Shown here: one piece after another, positions 17,701 through 24,754 of the stretch
How positions within the stretch are numbered: the stretch's first letter is position 1
Layout of the letters: each line of letters opens with the position of its first letter
From: Chitinophagaceae bacterium UBA1953
GTDB taxonomy: Bacteria > Bacteroidota > Bacteroidia > Chitinophagales > Chitinophagaceae
Assembly: GCA_002336115.1 (NCBI GenBank)
Contig: DDEN01000056.1
Location: 53,577 to 117,576 of the forward strand
Direction of reading: 5' to 3'
DNA length: 64,000 bases
Position numbers and translations under genes: made by a program
Notes under the pieces: generated by a model
Told to the model about the DNA's origin: nothing
Databases searched by the model: none
What the model saw: only the letters and a program-made list of their open reading frames with translations

Positions 17701-17976
17701 GTAGCTGCCCCTGCAAATGATTTGTTATTGAGTGTTTATCCAAACCCCACAGAAGGTGAGCTGATATTAAAGATCAACAGGAAATATGATGCAGGTAAAG
17801 CAGTAATTAATATCAGGGATTTGCAGGGAAGAGCAGTTAAAACAATTGAAATGAAGTTCAATGGCTCAGGAAATTATCTTTTGCAAACTACTGGGTTACC
17901 TGCCGGAATGTATTTGGTTGAAGTACTGCAATCTCAGTCTGGCCGAAAACAAACTGTAACTATCAGGAAGAAATAA
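14734..17976 (+). CDS. T9SS-exported surface protein with alternating jelly-roll and Fn3 domains
   Basis: 1080 residues from ATG 14734 (a TTG three codons earlier is less likely). Signal peptide of about 20 residues ending SNAQ. Then four similar jelly-roll (cleaved-adhesin / choice-of-anchor J type) domains at about 22-195, 295-460, 555-720 and 815-985, each closing with a strand like VIDDISVTE. Three fibronectin type III domains lie between them (for example PSSPLISNITTSSVTMNWSA). The last 75 residues are a type A T9SS sorting domain: SVYPNPTEGELILKI then TTGLPAGMYLVEV. Expected to be secreted and attached to the cell surface; probably adhesion or carbohydrate binding. No enzyme motif seen. 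A terminator follows. Confidence 0.93.
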   Translation: MKKIVSLIVFLCLIVASNAQVVFQESFDGTTFAPTGWYNTRILPSVSTTTNIWDWKTQGVNPVVDPHSGSAMAHFETWTSNGINSELGTPVINLSSGASHRLRFWLYRGSAYLNGLDRLEVYINTQTNITGATKLITVYVSKAQSPAEPVDGWYEYVCEIPASYNTASNYIIFRGISAYSPNQIYLDDVSVEEYTCNKPSSPLISNITTSSVTMNWSAPVNSSPSGYEWELRTIGSGGAGTTGLVISGNTTTGITTANASGLTQGATYKLFIRSVCGSEKSVWTDAISFTTLCNPYTIPYTENFDAFTTGIPYCTSLSNLNGGDTWKSLYPSSGSYSGVNALMNITGYASTTGPLSDWFFTAPLNLEANKCYSVSFRLAVNSSPLYQNLKVQIGTAQDAGTMGASNIVSLTNLSASDFQLIEGSFSVAQTGVYYIGFHNYSDVYTASGKVIIDDISVTEGIGMPTNISASSIQPNSATIAWNSPSCGTATGYEWELRSSAAPGSGATGLITSGSTIDLTTDISSLTDNSTYSFYVRASNGSLKSAWTNALVFKTSCIVKSIPYSENFDGRYAPNFPYCYVVQDVTAPYNSWNTWQIENSKAYSYPNCAQIGTTGSTYNGNNWMFTPPLSLVSGKSYRLSFYYHNYIYNYDEKLEVKYGKGANSSYMTSVPIFSNTDIRNSFYKKAVVDFVPSETGNYNMGFHYFSNSSRYKLYVDDIKVEETPKCDTVYDIKVKDITTQSVVINWSLPISGTPNGFIWEIRTSGIAGSGTSGLISDGSLVAATQTLNVTGLTNSTNYTFYIKSVCGTDSSSWVASAFTTACLPLPIPYNESFNSLSSNNLPECTTIEETKDVYKWYVNSSYHYSPPYALLHEGSSLSPLDDWFFSAPLDLKAGKSYHLSFYTKQVVSGYMDALEIYTGNFAQNESMSVTPIYVNNSISNTSYQLMSVDFTVSADGTYYLGFRWKPNNYTWAVVIDDISVSENTATAIRDVAAPANDLLLSVYPNPTEGELILKINRKYDAGKAVINIRDLQGRAVKTIEMKFNGSGNYLLQTTGLPAGMYLVEVLQSQSGRKQTVTIRKK

Positions 17977-17992
17977 AAATGACGAATTACAT

Positions 17993-18022
17993 AAAGCCCT
18001 GTTTAAGCAGGGCTTTGTTTTT
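17993..18022 (+). terminator. Intrinsic terminator after the T9SS protein gene
   Basis: AAAGCCCTG (17993-18001) pairs perfectly with CAGGGCTTT (18008-18016) over a 6-base loop and runs into GTTTTT. Confidence 0.9.
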
Positions 18023-18108
18023 AAAGGTTAATCGTATTCAGGATAGTTTGTACATTGCAAAACGAAAAGGATTAAAATTCTTTCATTTATCTACGTAAAA
18101 AAAGCAAT

Positions 18109-19740
18109 ATGAATCTCGGTTATTTCAATTATCCAATGCCGGTTAATGAACCGGTGCTGAATTATGCACCCGGATCGGCAGAGAAAAAGCGTTTAAAAGA
18201 AGTATTGGCTGAGTTAAAGAGCAAGGAACTGGATGTACCCATGTACATCGGAAGTAAAGAAGTTCGTACAAATAAAAAGTCAGCAATACGTCCGCCACAC
18301 GATCATCAGCATGTACTGGGTTATTTTCATACAGGTGATGAAAAGCATGTGCAGCAGGCAATTGATGCAGCACTTGCAGCAAAAGAAAGCTGGGCAAACA
18401 TGAGTTGGGAAAGCAGGGCAAATATTTTTCTGCGTGCTGCTGATCTGATTGCTACAAAGTATCGTCCTTACATGAATGCAACAACAATGCTTGGTCAAAG
18501 TAAGAATGCTTTCCAGGCTGAGATTGATTCTGCATGTGAGATCATCGACTTCCTTCGTTTCAATGTTCATTTCTTAAGTGAAATATATCGTCAGCAACCC
18601 ATCAGTGGTGCAGGTATGCATAACAGAATGGAGTATCGTCCGCTGGAAGGATTTGTGCTTGCAGTAACACCATTCAACTTTACTGCTATTGGTGGTAATC
18701 TTCCAACAAGTGCGGCCATGTGTGGTAATGTTGTTGTATGGAAATGCGCCAACACACAGGTGTACAGTGCGCAGATGTTTATGAAAATTCTGAAAGAAGC
18801 TGGTTTACCTGATGGAGTGATTAACCTGGTGTATGTAAGCGGACCAACTGTTGGACAGGTTTGTTTTAATCATAAAGAATTTGCTGGTGTTCACTTCACT
18901 GGTTCAACAGGTGTATTCAACAATATGTGGGAAACCATTGGAAAGAATATGGGCATGTACCGTTTTTATCCACGTATTGTTGGTGAAACAGGTGGTAAAG
19001 ATTTTGTGATTGCTCATAAAAGTGCCGATCCTGATGTTGTTGCAACTGCATTACTTCGTGGTGCATTTGAATACCAGGGACAAAAATGTTCTGCAGCATC
19101 AAGAGCATACATTCCATCAAACATTGCAGATAAAGTAAAGAAGAAACTGGTTGCAGGTATCAACAGTTTTAAAATGGGAACGGTTGAAGACTTTACCAAT
19201 TTTATCAACGCTGTGATTGATGAAAAAAGTTTCGACAGTATCAAGGCATATATTGATGGAGCAAAACGTTCAAAGAAAGCAACGATCATTGCCGGTGGTG
19301 AATGCAGTAAGAAAAATGGTTACTTTATTCAGCCTACTGTTATTGAAGCATTGGATCCGAAATATGTAACCATGTGCGAAGAAATTTTCGGACCTGTATT
19401 AACCATTTATGTTTATCCTGCCAATTCGTTTGAAGAAACATTGAGACTGGTTGATCAGACTTCGCCTTATGCACTTACTGGTTCTGTAATTTCGCAGGAC
19501 AGGGAAGCTACTGAATTAGCAACTGCCAAACTTCGTAATGCTGCCGGTAATTTTTATATCAATGATAAACCAACAGGTGCAGTAGTTGGTCAGCAACCTT
19601 TTGGCGGAGCAAGAGGAAGTGGTACAAATGATAAAGCAGGAAGTATTCTGAATCTTTACCGTTGGTTAAGTGCACGCACAATTAAAGAAACATTTAATCC
19701 GCCAACCGATTACCGCTATCCATTCCTTGCTGAAGAATAA
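18109..19740 (+). CDS. pruA: L-glutamate gamma-semialdehyde (P5C) dehydrogenase
   Basis: 543 residues, matching stand-alone P5C dehydrogenases. Aldehyde dehydrogenase features in order: cofactor-binding VTPFNFTAIGGNLPTSAAM (near 190), HFTGSTGVF, the catalytic-base region RIVGETGGKDFV, the nucleophile in YQGQKCSAASRAYIP, and the C-terminal QQPFGGARGSGTNDKAG typical of PruA/RocA. It oxidises glutamate semialdehyde to glutamate with NAD+, the second step of proline degradation. No proline dehydrogenase gene is in the window. Flanked by terminators, so it is probably its own transcription unit. Confidence 0.95.
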   Translation: MNLGYFNYPMPVNEPVLNYAPGSAEKKRLKEVLAELKSKELDVPMYIGSKEVRTNKKSAIRPPHDHQHVLGYFHTGDEKHVQQAIDAALAAKESWANMSWESRANIFLRAADLIATKYRPYMNATTMLGQSKNAFQAEIDSACEIIDFLRFNVHFLSEIYRQQPISGAGMHNRMEYRPLEGFVLAVTPFNFTAIGGNLPTSAAMCGNVVVWKCANTQVYSAQMFMKILKEAGLPDGVINLVYVSGPTVGQVCFNHKEFAGVHFTGSTGVFNNMWETIGKNMGMYRFYPRIVGETGGKDFVIAHKSADPDVVATALLRGAFEYQGQKCSAASRAYIPSNIADKVKKKLVAGINSFKMGTVEDFTNFINAVIDEKSFDSIKAYIDGAKRSKKATIIAGGECSKKNGYFIQPTVIEALDPKYVTMCEEIFGPVLTIYVYPANSFEETLRLVDQTSPYALTGSVISQDREATELATAKLRNAAGNFYINDKPTGAVVGQQPFGGARGSGTNDKAGSILNLYRWLSARTIKETFNPPTDYRYPFLAEE

Positions 19741-19760
19741 TTTTTTATTTTTTTAAATTA

Positions 19761-19796
19761 AATAAGTGGTCGTTTCATTTGAAACGACCACTTATT
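19761..19796 (+). terminator. Long-stem terminator after pruA
   Basis: A perfect 17-base inverted repeat (19761-19777 with 19780-19796; core AAGTGGTCGTTTCA) with almost no loop, flanked on both sides by T/A-rich tracts. It can act in both directions. Confidence 0.8.
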
Positions 19797-19973
19797 TATT
19801 AATAGCAAACAGAGATGTTCTATTAAAATTATTTTGTTTTGTAAAGGAGCATTAATCAATCAGAAAACAGCGGCTACCCTCTGCTCATATTTTTTTTTCG
19901 TTGTGGAAAATAAATATTGAAAATGAAATGAATAATTCTTTGGCATGATTTTTTTAGGTGCAACGGTGTTTTT

Positions 19974-20579
19974 ATGAAACAGTATTATTCACTAAAATCA
20001 ATTGCAATGAAAGGATTATTTTTTTCAGGAGTACTGTTGTTGTTCGTATTCAGCAGTAAAGCACAAGAGCATGTTCATTATGGATTGAAAGCAGGATTGA
20101 ATGTTACAAACCTTGCAACTTCACCTAACGCTAACTATCAAACGAAGGCTGGTTTTAATGCGGGAGCATTAGCACATATTCATCTTAATAAGTCGTGGGC
20201 ATTGCAACCGGAAATTATGTATTCCGGACAGGGTGCAAAAATTTCTGATGCTACTATTAACCTGCACTACATAAACATTCCTGTTCAGGTTCAGTATATG
20301 TTTAATAAGGGATTCCGTCTTCAAACAGGACCGCAACTTGGGTTATTAACAGGGGCAAAATATGTTGCGAATGATGTAAAAACAGATGTGAAGGATGCGT
20401 ATAAACCGGCCGATTTAGGATGGACTTTTGGTGCAAGCTATGTTGCCAAATCTGGCTTGGGTGTTGATGCCCGTTATACACATGGTATTACACCTATTAA
20501 TGATAATGGCAGCGGGAGTGTGTACAACCGGAATTTTCAGGTAGGGCTATTTTATATAATACACCATCATTACAAATAA
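19974..20579 (+). CDS. Outer-membrane beta-barrel protein, PorT/OMP_b-brl type
   Basis: 201 residues. Hydrophobic signal peptide ending SSKAQ, then amphipathic strands typical of a small eight-stranded barrel: HYGLKAGLNVTNL, GFNAGALAHIHLNKSWALQPEIMYSGQG, INIPVQVQYMF, FRLQTGPQLGLLTGAKY, LGWTFGASYVAKSGLGVDARYTHG and a final aromatic strand FQVGLFYIIHHHY. The mature protein would sit in the outer membrane. The start may also be the ATG at 20007, which gives a shorter and more usual signal peptide. Function unknown; such barrels are abundant in Bacteroidota. Confidence 0.87.
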   Translation: MKQYYSLKSIAMKGLFFSGVLLLFVFSSKAQEHVHYGLKAGLNVTNLATSPNANYQTKAGFNAGALAHIHLNKSWALQPEIMYSGQGAKISDATINLHYINIPVQVQYMFNKGFRLQTGPQLGLLTGAKYVANDVKTDVKDAYKPADLGWTFGASYVAKSGLGVDARYTHGITPINDNGSGSVYNRNFQVGLFYIIHHHYK

Positions 20580-20597
20580 AAACAGTTTTTTTTGAGA

Positions 20598-20630
20598 AGA
20601 GAGCTGCACTACAGTGCAGCTCTCTTTATT
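20598..20630 (+). terminator. Intrinsic terminator after the barrel gene
   Basis: AGAGAGCTGCACT (20598-20610) pairs perfectly with 20613-20625 and is followed by TTATT; the opposite side has a run of Ts, so it may work in both directions. Confidence 0.85.
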
Positions 20631-20720
20631 ATAAATCGTTTCGGAAAGTTAAGAGAACTGTTCTATTTTTATAATGTGAAACGAAATTGTATGAGCAGGA
20701 AGAACAGTTAAAACAGTGCA

Positions 20721-21230
20721 ATGAAAACGATTTTATCAAACGAGCAGTTAATGCTCACCATGCAGCGCCTCAGTCACCAGGTTATTGAAAATCATTTTCC
20801 GTTTAATGATACTGTGTTTGTTGGTTTACAGCCACGAGGTTATTTTCTTGCCGACAGGATAGTAGCTGAAATTCAAAGCCATTATCCCGAAATGAATCTT
20901 CCTTATGGAAAGCTGGATATTACATTTTATCGTGATGATAACCACAAAGGAATTCATGTGGCTAATCAAACAACCATTGACTTCAGTATTGAAAATAAAA
21001 ACGTAGTGTTGATTGATGACGTGCTATACACGGGTCGTACAATACGTGCAGCCATGGATGCACTGGTTGATTTTGGCCGCCCGGCCAAAGTGGAATTACT
21101 GGTGCTGATCGACCGCCGGTTTAACCGCCAATTACCCATTCAGCCCGATTATACTGGTAAAGCCATTGACTCCATCCTGTCGCAGAAAGTAACTGTTGAC
21201 TGGCAAAAACCAGAAGTTGTGTTGTATTAG
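20721..21230 (+). CDS. pyrR: Bifunctional pyr operon regulator / uracil phosphoribosyltransferase-like
   Basis: 169 residues with the type I phosphoribosyltransferase fold. The PRPP loop is VLIDDVLYTGRTIRAA and the upstream strand is VGLQPRGYFLA; the C-terminal RRFNRQLPIQPDYTG segment is typical of PyrR. In Firmicutes PyrR binds pyr mRNA in response to UMP; here I see no attenuator hairpins around pyrB, so RNA control is not shown. It sits 24 bp upstream of pyrB, with a promoter for pyrB overlapping its end. Start ATG 20721 follows a 90-base leader after a terminator. Confidence 0.92.
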   Translation: MKTILSNEQLMLTMQRLSHQVIENHFPFNDTVFVGLQPRGYFLADRIVAEIQSHYPEMNLPYGKLDITFYRDDNHKGIHVANQTTIDFSIENKNVVLIDDVLYTGRTIRAAMDALVDFGRPAKVELLVLIDRRFNRQLPIQPDYTGKAIDSILSQKVTVDWQKPEVVLY

Positions 21231-21247
21231 TGAACCCTTTATCTTTG
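21217..21247 (+). promoter_or_regulatory. pyrB promoter, nearly leaderless
   Basis: TTG (21217-21219), 20-base spacer, then TATCTTTG (21240-21247), a full match to the Bacteroidota consensus with correct spacing. The ATG follows 7 bases later, so the transcript would start two or three bases before the start codon. The promoter covers the end of pyrR, so pyrB can be made independently. Confidence 0.7.
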
Positions 21248-21254
21248 CTTTTTA

Positions 21255-22187
21255 ATGCAACTATCCACTCGACATTTACTCGGCATTAAAGACCTTACTC
21301 CACAGGACATTCAACTCATTCTCGACACAGCGGTTCAGTTCAAGGATGTATTACAGCGTCCCATTAAGAAAGTGCCTTCTTTACGTGATGTAACAATTGT
21401 AAACCTGTTTTACGAAAATTCCACACGCACAAGAATCTCTTTTGAACTGGCTGAAAAACGTTTGAGTGCCGATACTATCAATTTTACTGCATCAGGATCA
21501 TCTGCAGCAAAAGGAGAAACACTTTTAGATACAGTGAATAATATCCTGAGCATGAAAGTGGATATGGTGGTGATGCGCCACAGTGCAAGCGGTGCCCCAC
21601 ATTTTCTTGCCAAGCATATTCCGGCTGCAATTGTAAATGCGGGTGATGGAATCAATGAACATCCTACACAGGCCTTGCTTGATGCTTTTTCCATTCGTGA
21701 AAAACTCGGAACACTGGAAGGAAAAAAAATTGCTATACTCGGAGATATTATGCACAGCCGTGTTGCACTAAGTGATATTTACCTGCTGAAGAAAATGGGA
21801 GCTGAAGTAACTGTTGCCGGTCCGCCCACACTTATACCAAAATATCTTCAGCAATCGTTTGGTGTAAATGTTTCTTATAACATTGAAGAAACGCTGCGCT
21901 GGTGCGATGTTGCAAATGTGCTGCGCATTCAATTGGAGCGTATGAATCAACCTTTGTTTTCTTCACTTCGTGAATACAATCTGGCTTATGGTATAAACCG
22001 CCGTTTGCTCGATTCTTTACAAAAGGAAATTGTAATTATGCACCCAGGGCCTATTAACCGTGGTGTTGAATTAGACAGTGATGTTGCTGATAGTAAGCAA
22101 TCAATTATTCTGCAGCAGGTTGAAAATGGGGTGGCTGTGCGTATGGCCGTTCTATATCTGCTTGCTGGTAAACGTTCAGAAAACTGA
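21255..22187 (+). CDS. pyrB: Aspartate carbamoyltransferase catalytic subunit
   Basis: 310 residues, standard length. Carbamoyl-phosphate site FYENSTRTRISFELAEKRL (the STRTR motif), then the HPTQALLDAF loop, GDIMHSRVALSD and the C-terminal MHPGPINRGVEL. It condenses aspartate and carbamoyl phosphate, the committed step of pyrimidine synthesis. No pyrI regulatory subunit is next to it. It follows pyrR by 24 bp and the DUF486 gene follows after 6 bp, so the three can share a transcript. Confidence 0.97.
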   Translation: MQLSTRHLLGIKDLTPQDIQLILDTAVQFKDVLQRPIKKVPSLRDVTIVNLFYENSTRTRISFELAEKRLSADTINFTASGSSAAKGETLLDTVNNILSMKVDMVVMRHSASGAPHFLAKHIPAAIVNAGDGINEHPTQALLDAFSIREKLGTLEGKKIAILGDIMHSRVALSDIYLLKKMGAEVTVAGPPTLIPKYLQQSFGVNVSYNIEETLRWCDVANVLRIQLERMNQPLFSSLREYNLAYGINRRLLDSLQKEIVIMHPGPINRGVELDSDVADSKQSIILQQVENGVAVRMAVLYLLAGKRSEN

Positions 22188-22193
22188 TCGCTG

Positions 22194-22529
22194 ATGCTGA
22201 GAACCGTCTTTCTGCTTTTATTTTCCAATGTGTTTATGACTGTTGCATGGTACGGACATTTGCGCCACCAGAATGTTGCTTTATGGAAAGTTATTCTGGT
22301 TAGCTGGATGATTGCACTGTTTGAGTACTGCCTGATGGTTCCTGCTAACCGTTTTGGCTATCAAAGTGGGCTCAATGCCTTTCATTTAAAAATGATTCAG
22401 GAAGTAATTACATTGGTCGTTTTTGGTGTATTTGCAGTAGCATACCTGCGTGAGCCTTTTCACTGGAAATATGTCGTAAGCTTTTTATTTCTTCTTGGTG
22501 CGGTCTATTTCATGTTTAAAAAAAACTGA
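22194..22529 (+). CDS. DUF486 / DMT-like small membrane protein
   Basis: 111 residues, four membrane segments (about 2-20, 28-48, 62-82, 88-107). The pattern VAWYGHLR, then FEYCLMVPANRFGYQ and FHLKMIQEVITLVVFGVFAV is characteristic of the DUF486 family, which is related to the drug/metabolite transporter superfamily. No transport substrate is known for the family. It lies 6 bp after pyrB, so it is in the pyr operon by position, without an obvious link to pyrimidines. A bidirectional terminator follows. Confidence 0.88.
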   Translation: MLRTVFLLLFSNVFMTVAWYGHLRHQNVALWKVILVSWMIALFEYCLMVPANRFGYQSGLNAFHLKMIQEVITLVVFGVFAVAYLREPFHWKYVVSFLFLLGAVYFMFKKN

Positions 22530-22554
22530 TCCCGTTTTGCTATAAAAATCTGTT

Positions 22555-22592
22555 ACTAAAAAAACCGCTCCGTAATTCAGCAGCGGTTTTGT
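22555..22592. terminator. Bidirectional terminator between convergent genes
   Basis: AAAACCGCT (22561-22569) pairs with AGCGGTTTT (22582-22590), 12-base loop. Both flanks are A or T runs, so it serves the pyr operon on the plus strand and the hypothetical gene at 22617-23042 on the minus strand. Confidence 0.85.
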
Positions 22593-22616
22593 AATATGTT
22601 AATGTAAAAAAAACTA

Positions 22617-23042
22617 CTATTCCATTTCTTCATCAAATCCCTCATCATAATCTTCAACCAGGAATTCGTCTGAATCGTTTTTACTGAACTCATTTGCTTC
22701 TCTTAAAGTAAAACTGTCCATACCTGTTGTTTGTGTCCATACTTCATGCTCTTTTACCAGAACCTGTGCCGGTAAATCAAAACGTACCTGGAACTCTCTT
22801 TCTAAATCTGAAATTTTTTCCTTAGGCTGAATATTAATGATTCCTTCGAGATGCCCGTTTTTAATTTCTTTCAGTTTAATATCGCATGGATAGCGGCCGC
22901 ATTCGTCGGAAGCTTCAAAAATTTCGTGGGGTGTTCTGTAAAATGCAAGTTTTAAGTGAGGATAATGTGCAGAGAAAATGTTTTTAATTTCCCTCAATGT
23001 TATGTCAGGATTTATCTTAATGTGCATAGAAGAAATTTTCAA
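22617..23042 (-). CDS. Conserved-looking hypothetical acidic protein
   Basis: 141 residues, not recognised. The N-terminal two thirds alternates strands and helices (MHIKINPDITLREIKNIF, then a GRYPCDIKLKEIKNG strand pair and IINIQPKEKISDLEREFQ), with a DECGRYPCDI motif holding two cysteines. The C-terminal tail is very acidic (FLVEDYDEGFDEEME). No signal peptide or membrane segment, so probably cytoplasmic. The start could be ATG 23042 or five codons in (23027). It is the downstream gene of a minus-strand pair after the YCF48-like gene. Confidence 0.7.
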   Translation of the reverse strand: MKISSMHIKINPDITLREIKNIFSAHYPHLKLAFYRTPHEIFEASDECGRYPCDIKLKEIKNGHLEGIINIQPKEKISDLEREFQVRFDLPAQVLVKEHEVWTQTTGMDSFTLREANEFSKNDSDEFLVEDYDEGFDEEME

Positions 23043-23138
23043 TGTAAAATTACTTTTATATGACTTTCCTCTTCATGCCTGCCATCAGAAATGGGTATGA
23101 CCAAAGTCAGCCGATTTCATTGGGAAAATGAACTTTTT

Positions 23139-24134
23139 CTAAGGTTCAAGTTTCCCAATTTTTCCTTTTGATCCGGCCAGAAAAACAGCTTTACCTTTTT
23201 TAGCTTTACGCACAACATGAAAACCTGTTGACGAAATCGTTTTCCAGTTTAATCCGCCATCAATACTGTAGTCGGTGCCTGTTATTCCACAGGTAATCAA
23301 TGTTTTTTTAGTAATATATTCAACACAACTCCTGTAACCTGTTGGTGGGGTGGCGGGATGGAAGAAGCTTGTGCCGCCATCATTTGAAAGAATACAATTT
23401 TTTTCTACCGATGTTGCATTGGTAAAATCGCCGCCAACAATTACAAAATGTTTGCGATCAAATACAGCGATTGAATTTGCTCCTGTCGATTCTTTTCCTT
23501 GTAAAATGGGTAAATCAATTTTCTTATCCCTGATGAATAACCGTGAACGTACACCGCCGGTAATAAAGCAGGCTTCATCTTTTGCAAGCCTGCGCACATT
23601 GGTTCCGCTGGATGCAAACATTGCTTCTCCTTTTTCTGCAAGTGGATAATATGCATCGGGTAATCCACGCCATGTTTCGCCACCATCAAACGTACGGGCG
23701 ATATAAATTTTACCATTGATGGGATCACCAATAACAATACCACTCATCTCATTCCAGAATTCCATTGCATCAAGAAACATTCCCGGACGTTTATCTTCCA
23801 GTACTTTTTTCCAGCTCTTACCGCCATCTGTTGTTTTCAACAAAACTGCCGGTGTGTCAATTCCCATGATGATTGCTGTTTTTGCATCAAACGCTTCAAT
23901 GTCTCTGAAATCAGTCTTTTCAAATCCTTTTACTTTCATCCAGCTGAATGTTTTACCGCCATCAGTTGAAAGTCCAACTGTTCCATTGGTACCGCTTACC
24001 CAAAGTACATGATCATTTACAACACTTAATCCACGAAAGGAACAGTTCTGGCTGCTGTCGAGCAATTCAATATGTTGAGCATTGCAAAGCTGGATAGTGA
24101 AAAAACAAACTGCGAGGAAAAAAAGTTTCTTCAT
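23139..24134 (-). CDS. Secreted YCF48/BNR-like beta-propeller
   Basis: 331 residues from ATG 24134. The frame runs on upstream to 24218, but the signal peptide MKKLFFLAVCFFTIQLCNAQ starts here. The mature part contains repeated blades with the S/T-x-D-G-G-x-x-W motif of BNR/YCF48 repeats: STDGGKTFSW, TTDGGKSWKKV, TFDGGETWRGL, SNDGGTSFF and SIDGGLNWKTI. Such propellers are periplasmic or surface proteins; YCF48 relatives help assemble photosystem II in phototrophs, but here the role is unknown. Divergent from the marR gene. Confidence 0.88.
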   Translation of the reverse strand: MKKLFFLAVCFFTIQLCNAQHIELLDSSQNCSFRGLSVVNDHVLWVSGTNGTVGLSTDGGKTFSWMKVKGFEKTDFRDIEAFDAKTAIIMGIDTPAVLLKTTDGGKSWKKVLEDKRPGMFLDAMEFWNEMSGIVIGDPINGKIYIARTFDGGETWRGLPDAYYPLAEKGEAMFASSGTNVRRLAKDEACFITGGVRSRLFIRDKKIDLPILQGKESTGANSIAVFDRKHFVIVGGDFTNATSVEKNCILSNDGGTSFFHPATPPTGYRSCVEYITKKTLITCGITGTDYSIDGGLNWKTISSTGFHVVRKAKKGKAVFLAGSKGKIGKLEP

Positions 24135-24224
24135 TTGAATGTATTTGTTTGGGGAATTATGAAAGGTAAATATAAGAACTTGCCATTGGATATAAGGTTG
24201 ATTATTTAGTAACATCATTTACGT

Positions 24225-24256
24225 TTTGGAAAATTATGTAAGTACTTATATATTTG
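24225..24256 (+). promoter_or_regulatory. marR-hut promoter with palindromic operator
   Basis: TTTG (24225-24228), 20-base spacer, TATATTTG (24249-24256): a full consensus promoter, 4 bases before the marR ATG. The spacer ends with a perfect 10-bp palindrome TAAGTACTTA (24239-24248), which extends to 16 bp with one mismatch (24236-24251). This position would let a bound repressor block RNA polymerase. Confidence 0.75.
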
Positions 24257-24260
24257 GCGC

Positions 24261-24746
24261 ATGGAATTCTACCAGTCAGTTGGATACTTGCTTTTTGGCA
24301 CAAGATTAAGAAGACTCAGCGAATCGTTTATTAACGATGTTAACAAAATTTACCGGTCGCATAAAATACATTTTGATGCTTCCTGGTTCCCCGTTTTTTA
24401 TTTGCTTTCAGAAGATGGCGAAGTTTCCATCCGTAATATTTCTGATACATTGCATATTTCTCATTCAGCTGCAAGCCAGATGGTAAGTAATCTTAAGGAG
24501 AAGGGTTTAGTGAAATCTGTGGTTTCCAAAAAAGATGCCCGTCATAAAGTGGTAACATTTACAGCCAAGGGTGAAAAATTATTGCACAAAGTACAGCCGG
24601 TTTGGATTGCGATGCGAAAGGCAATGGAGGAATTGAGTAACGAATCGGCAGATGGGAAAAAAATTCTGACAGCATTAATTGCATTTGAGGATGGATTGAG
24701 CAACAAATCTGTATTTGAACGCATTGAACAAAAACTGAAACAATAA
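24261..24746 (+). CDS. MarR-family transcriptional regulator
   Basis: 161 residues. Winged helix-turn-helix in the middle: VSIRNISDTLHISHSAASQMVSNLKEKG (about 55-83) followed by a wing with DARHKVVTFTAKG. Helices at both ends give the usual dimer interface. MarR proteins bind palindromes as dimers and often repress themselves; a palindrome sits in this gene's own promoter. It is followed 8 bp later by hutH, so it is likely to be the local regulator of histidine use, in place of the more common HutC (GntR family). The start gives a nearly leaderless mRNA. Confidence 0.92.
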   Translation: MEFYQSVGYLLFGTRLRRLSESFINDVNKIYRSHKIHFDASWFPVFYLLSEDGEVSIRNISDTLHISHSAASQMVSNLKEKGLVKSVVSKKDARHKVVTFTAKGEKLLHKVQPVWIAMRKAMEELSNESADGKKILTALIAFEDGLSNKSVFERIEQKLKQ

Positions 24747-24754
24747 CGATTGCT

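Noticed and set aside
20721..21254. PyrR-type RNA attenuator near pyrR-pyrB
   Set aside because: No anti-terminator/terminator pair or PyrR-binding loop is visible between pyrR and pyrB; a promoter is there instead.
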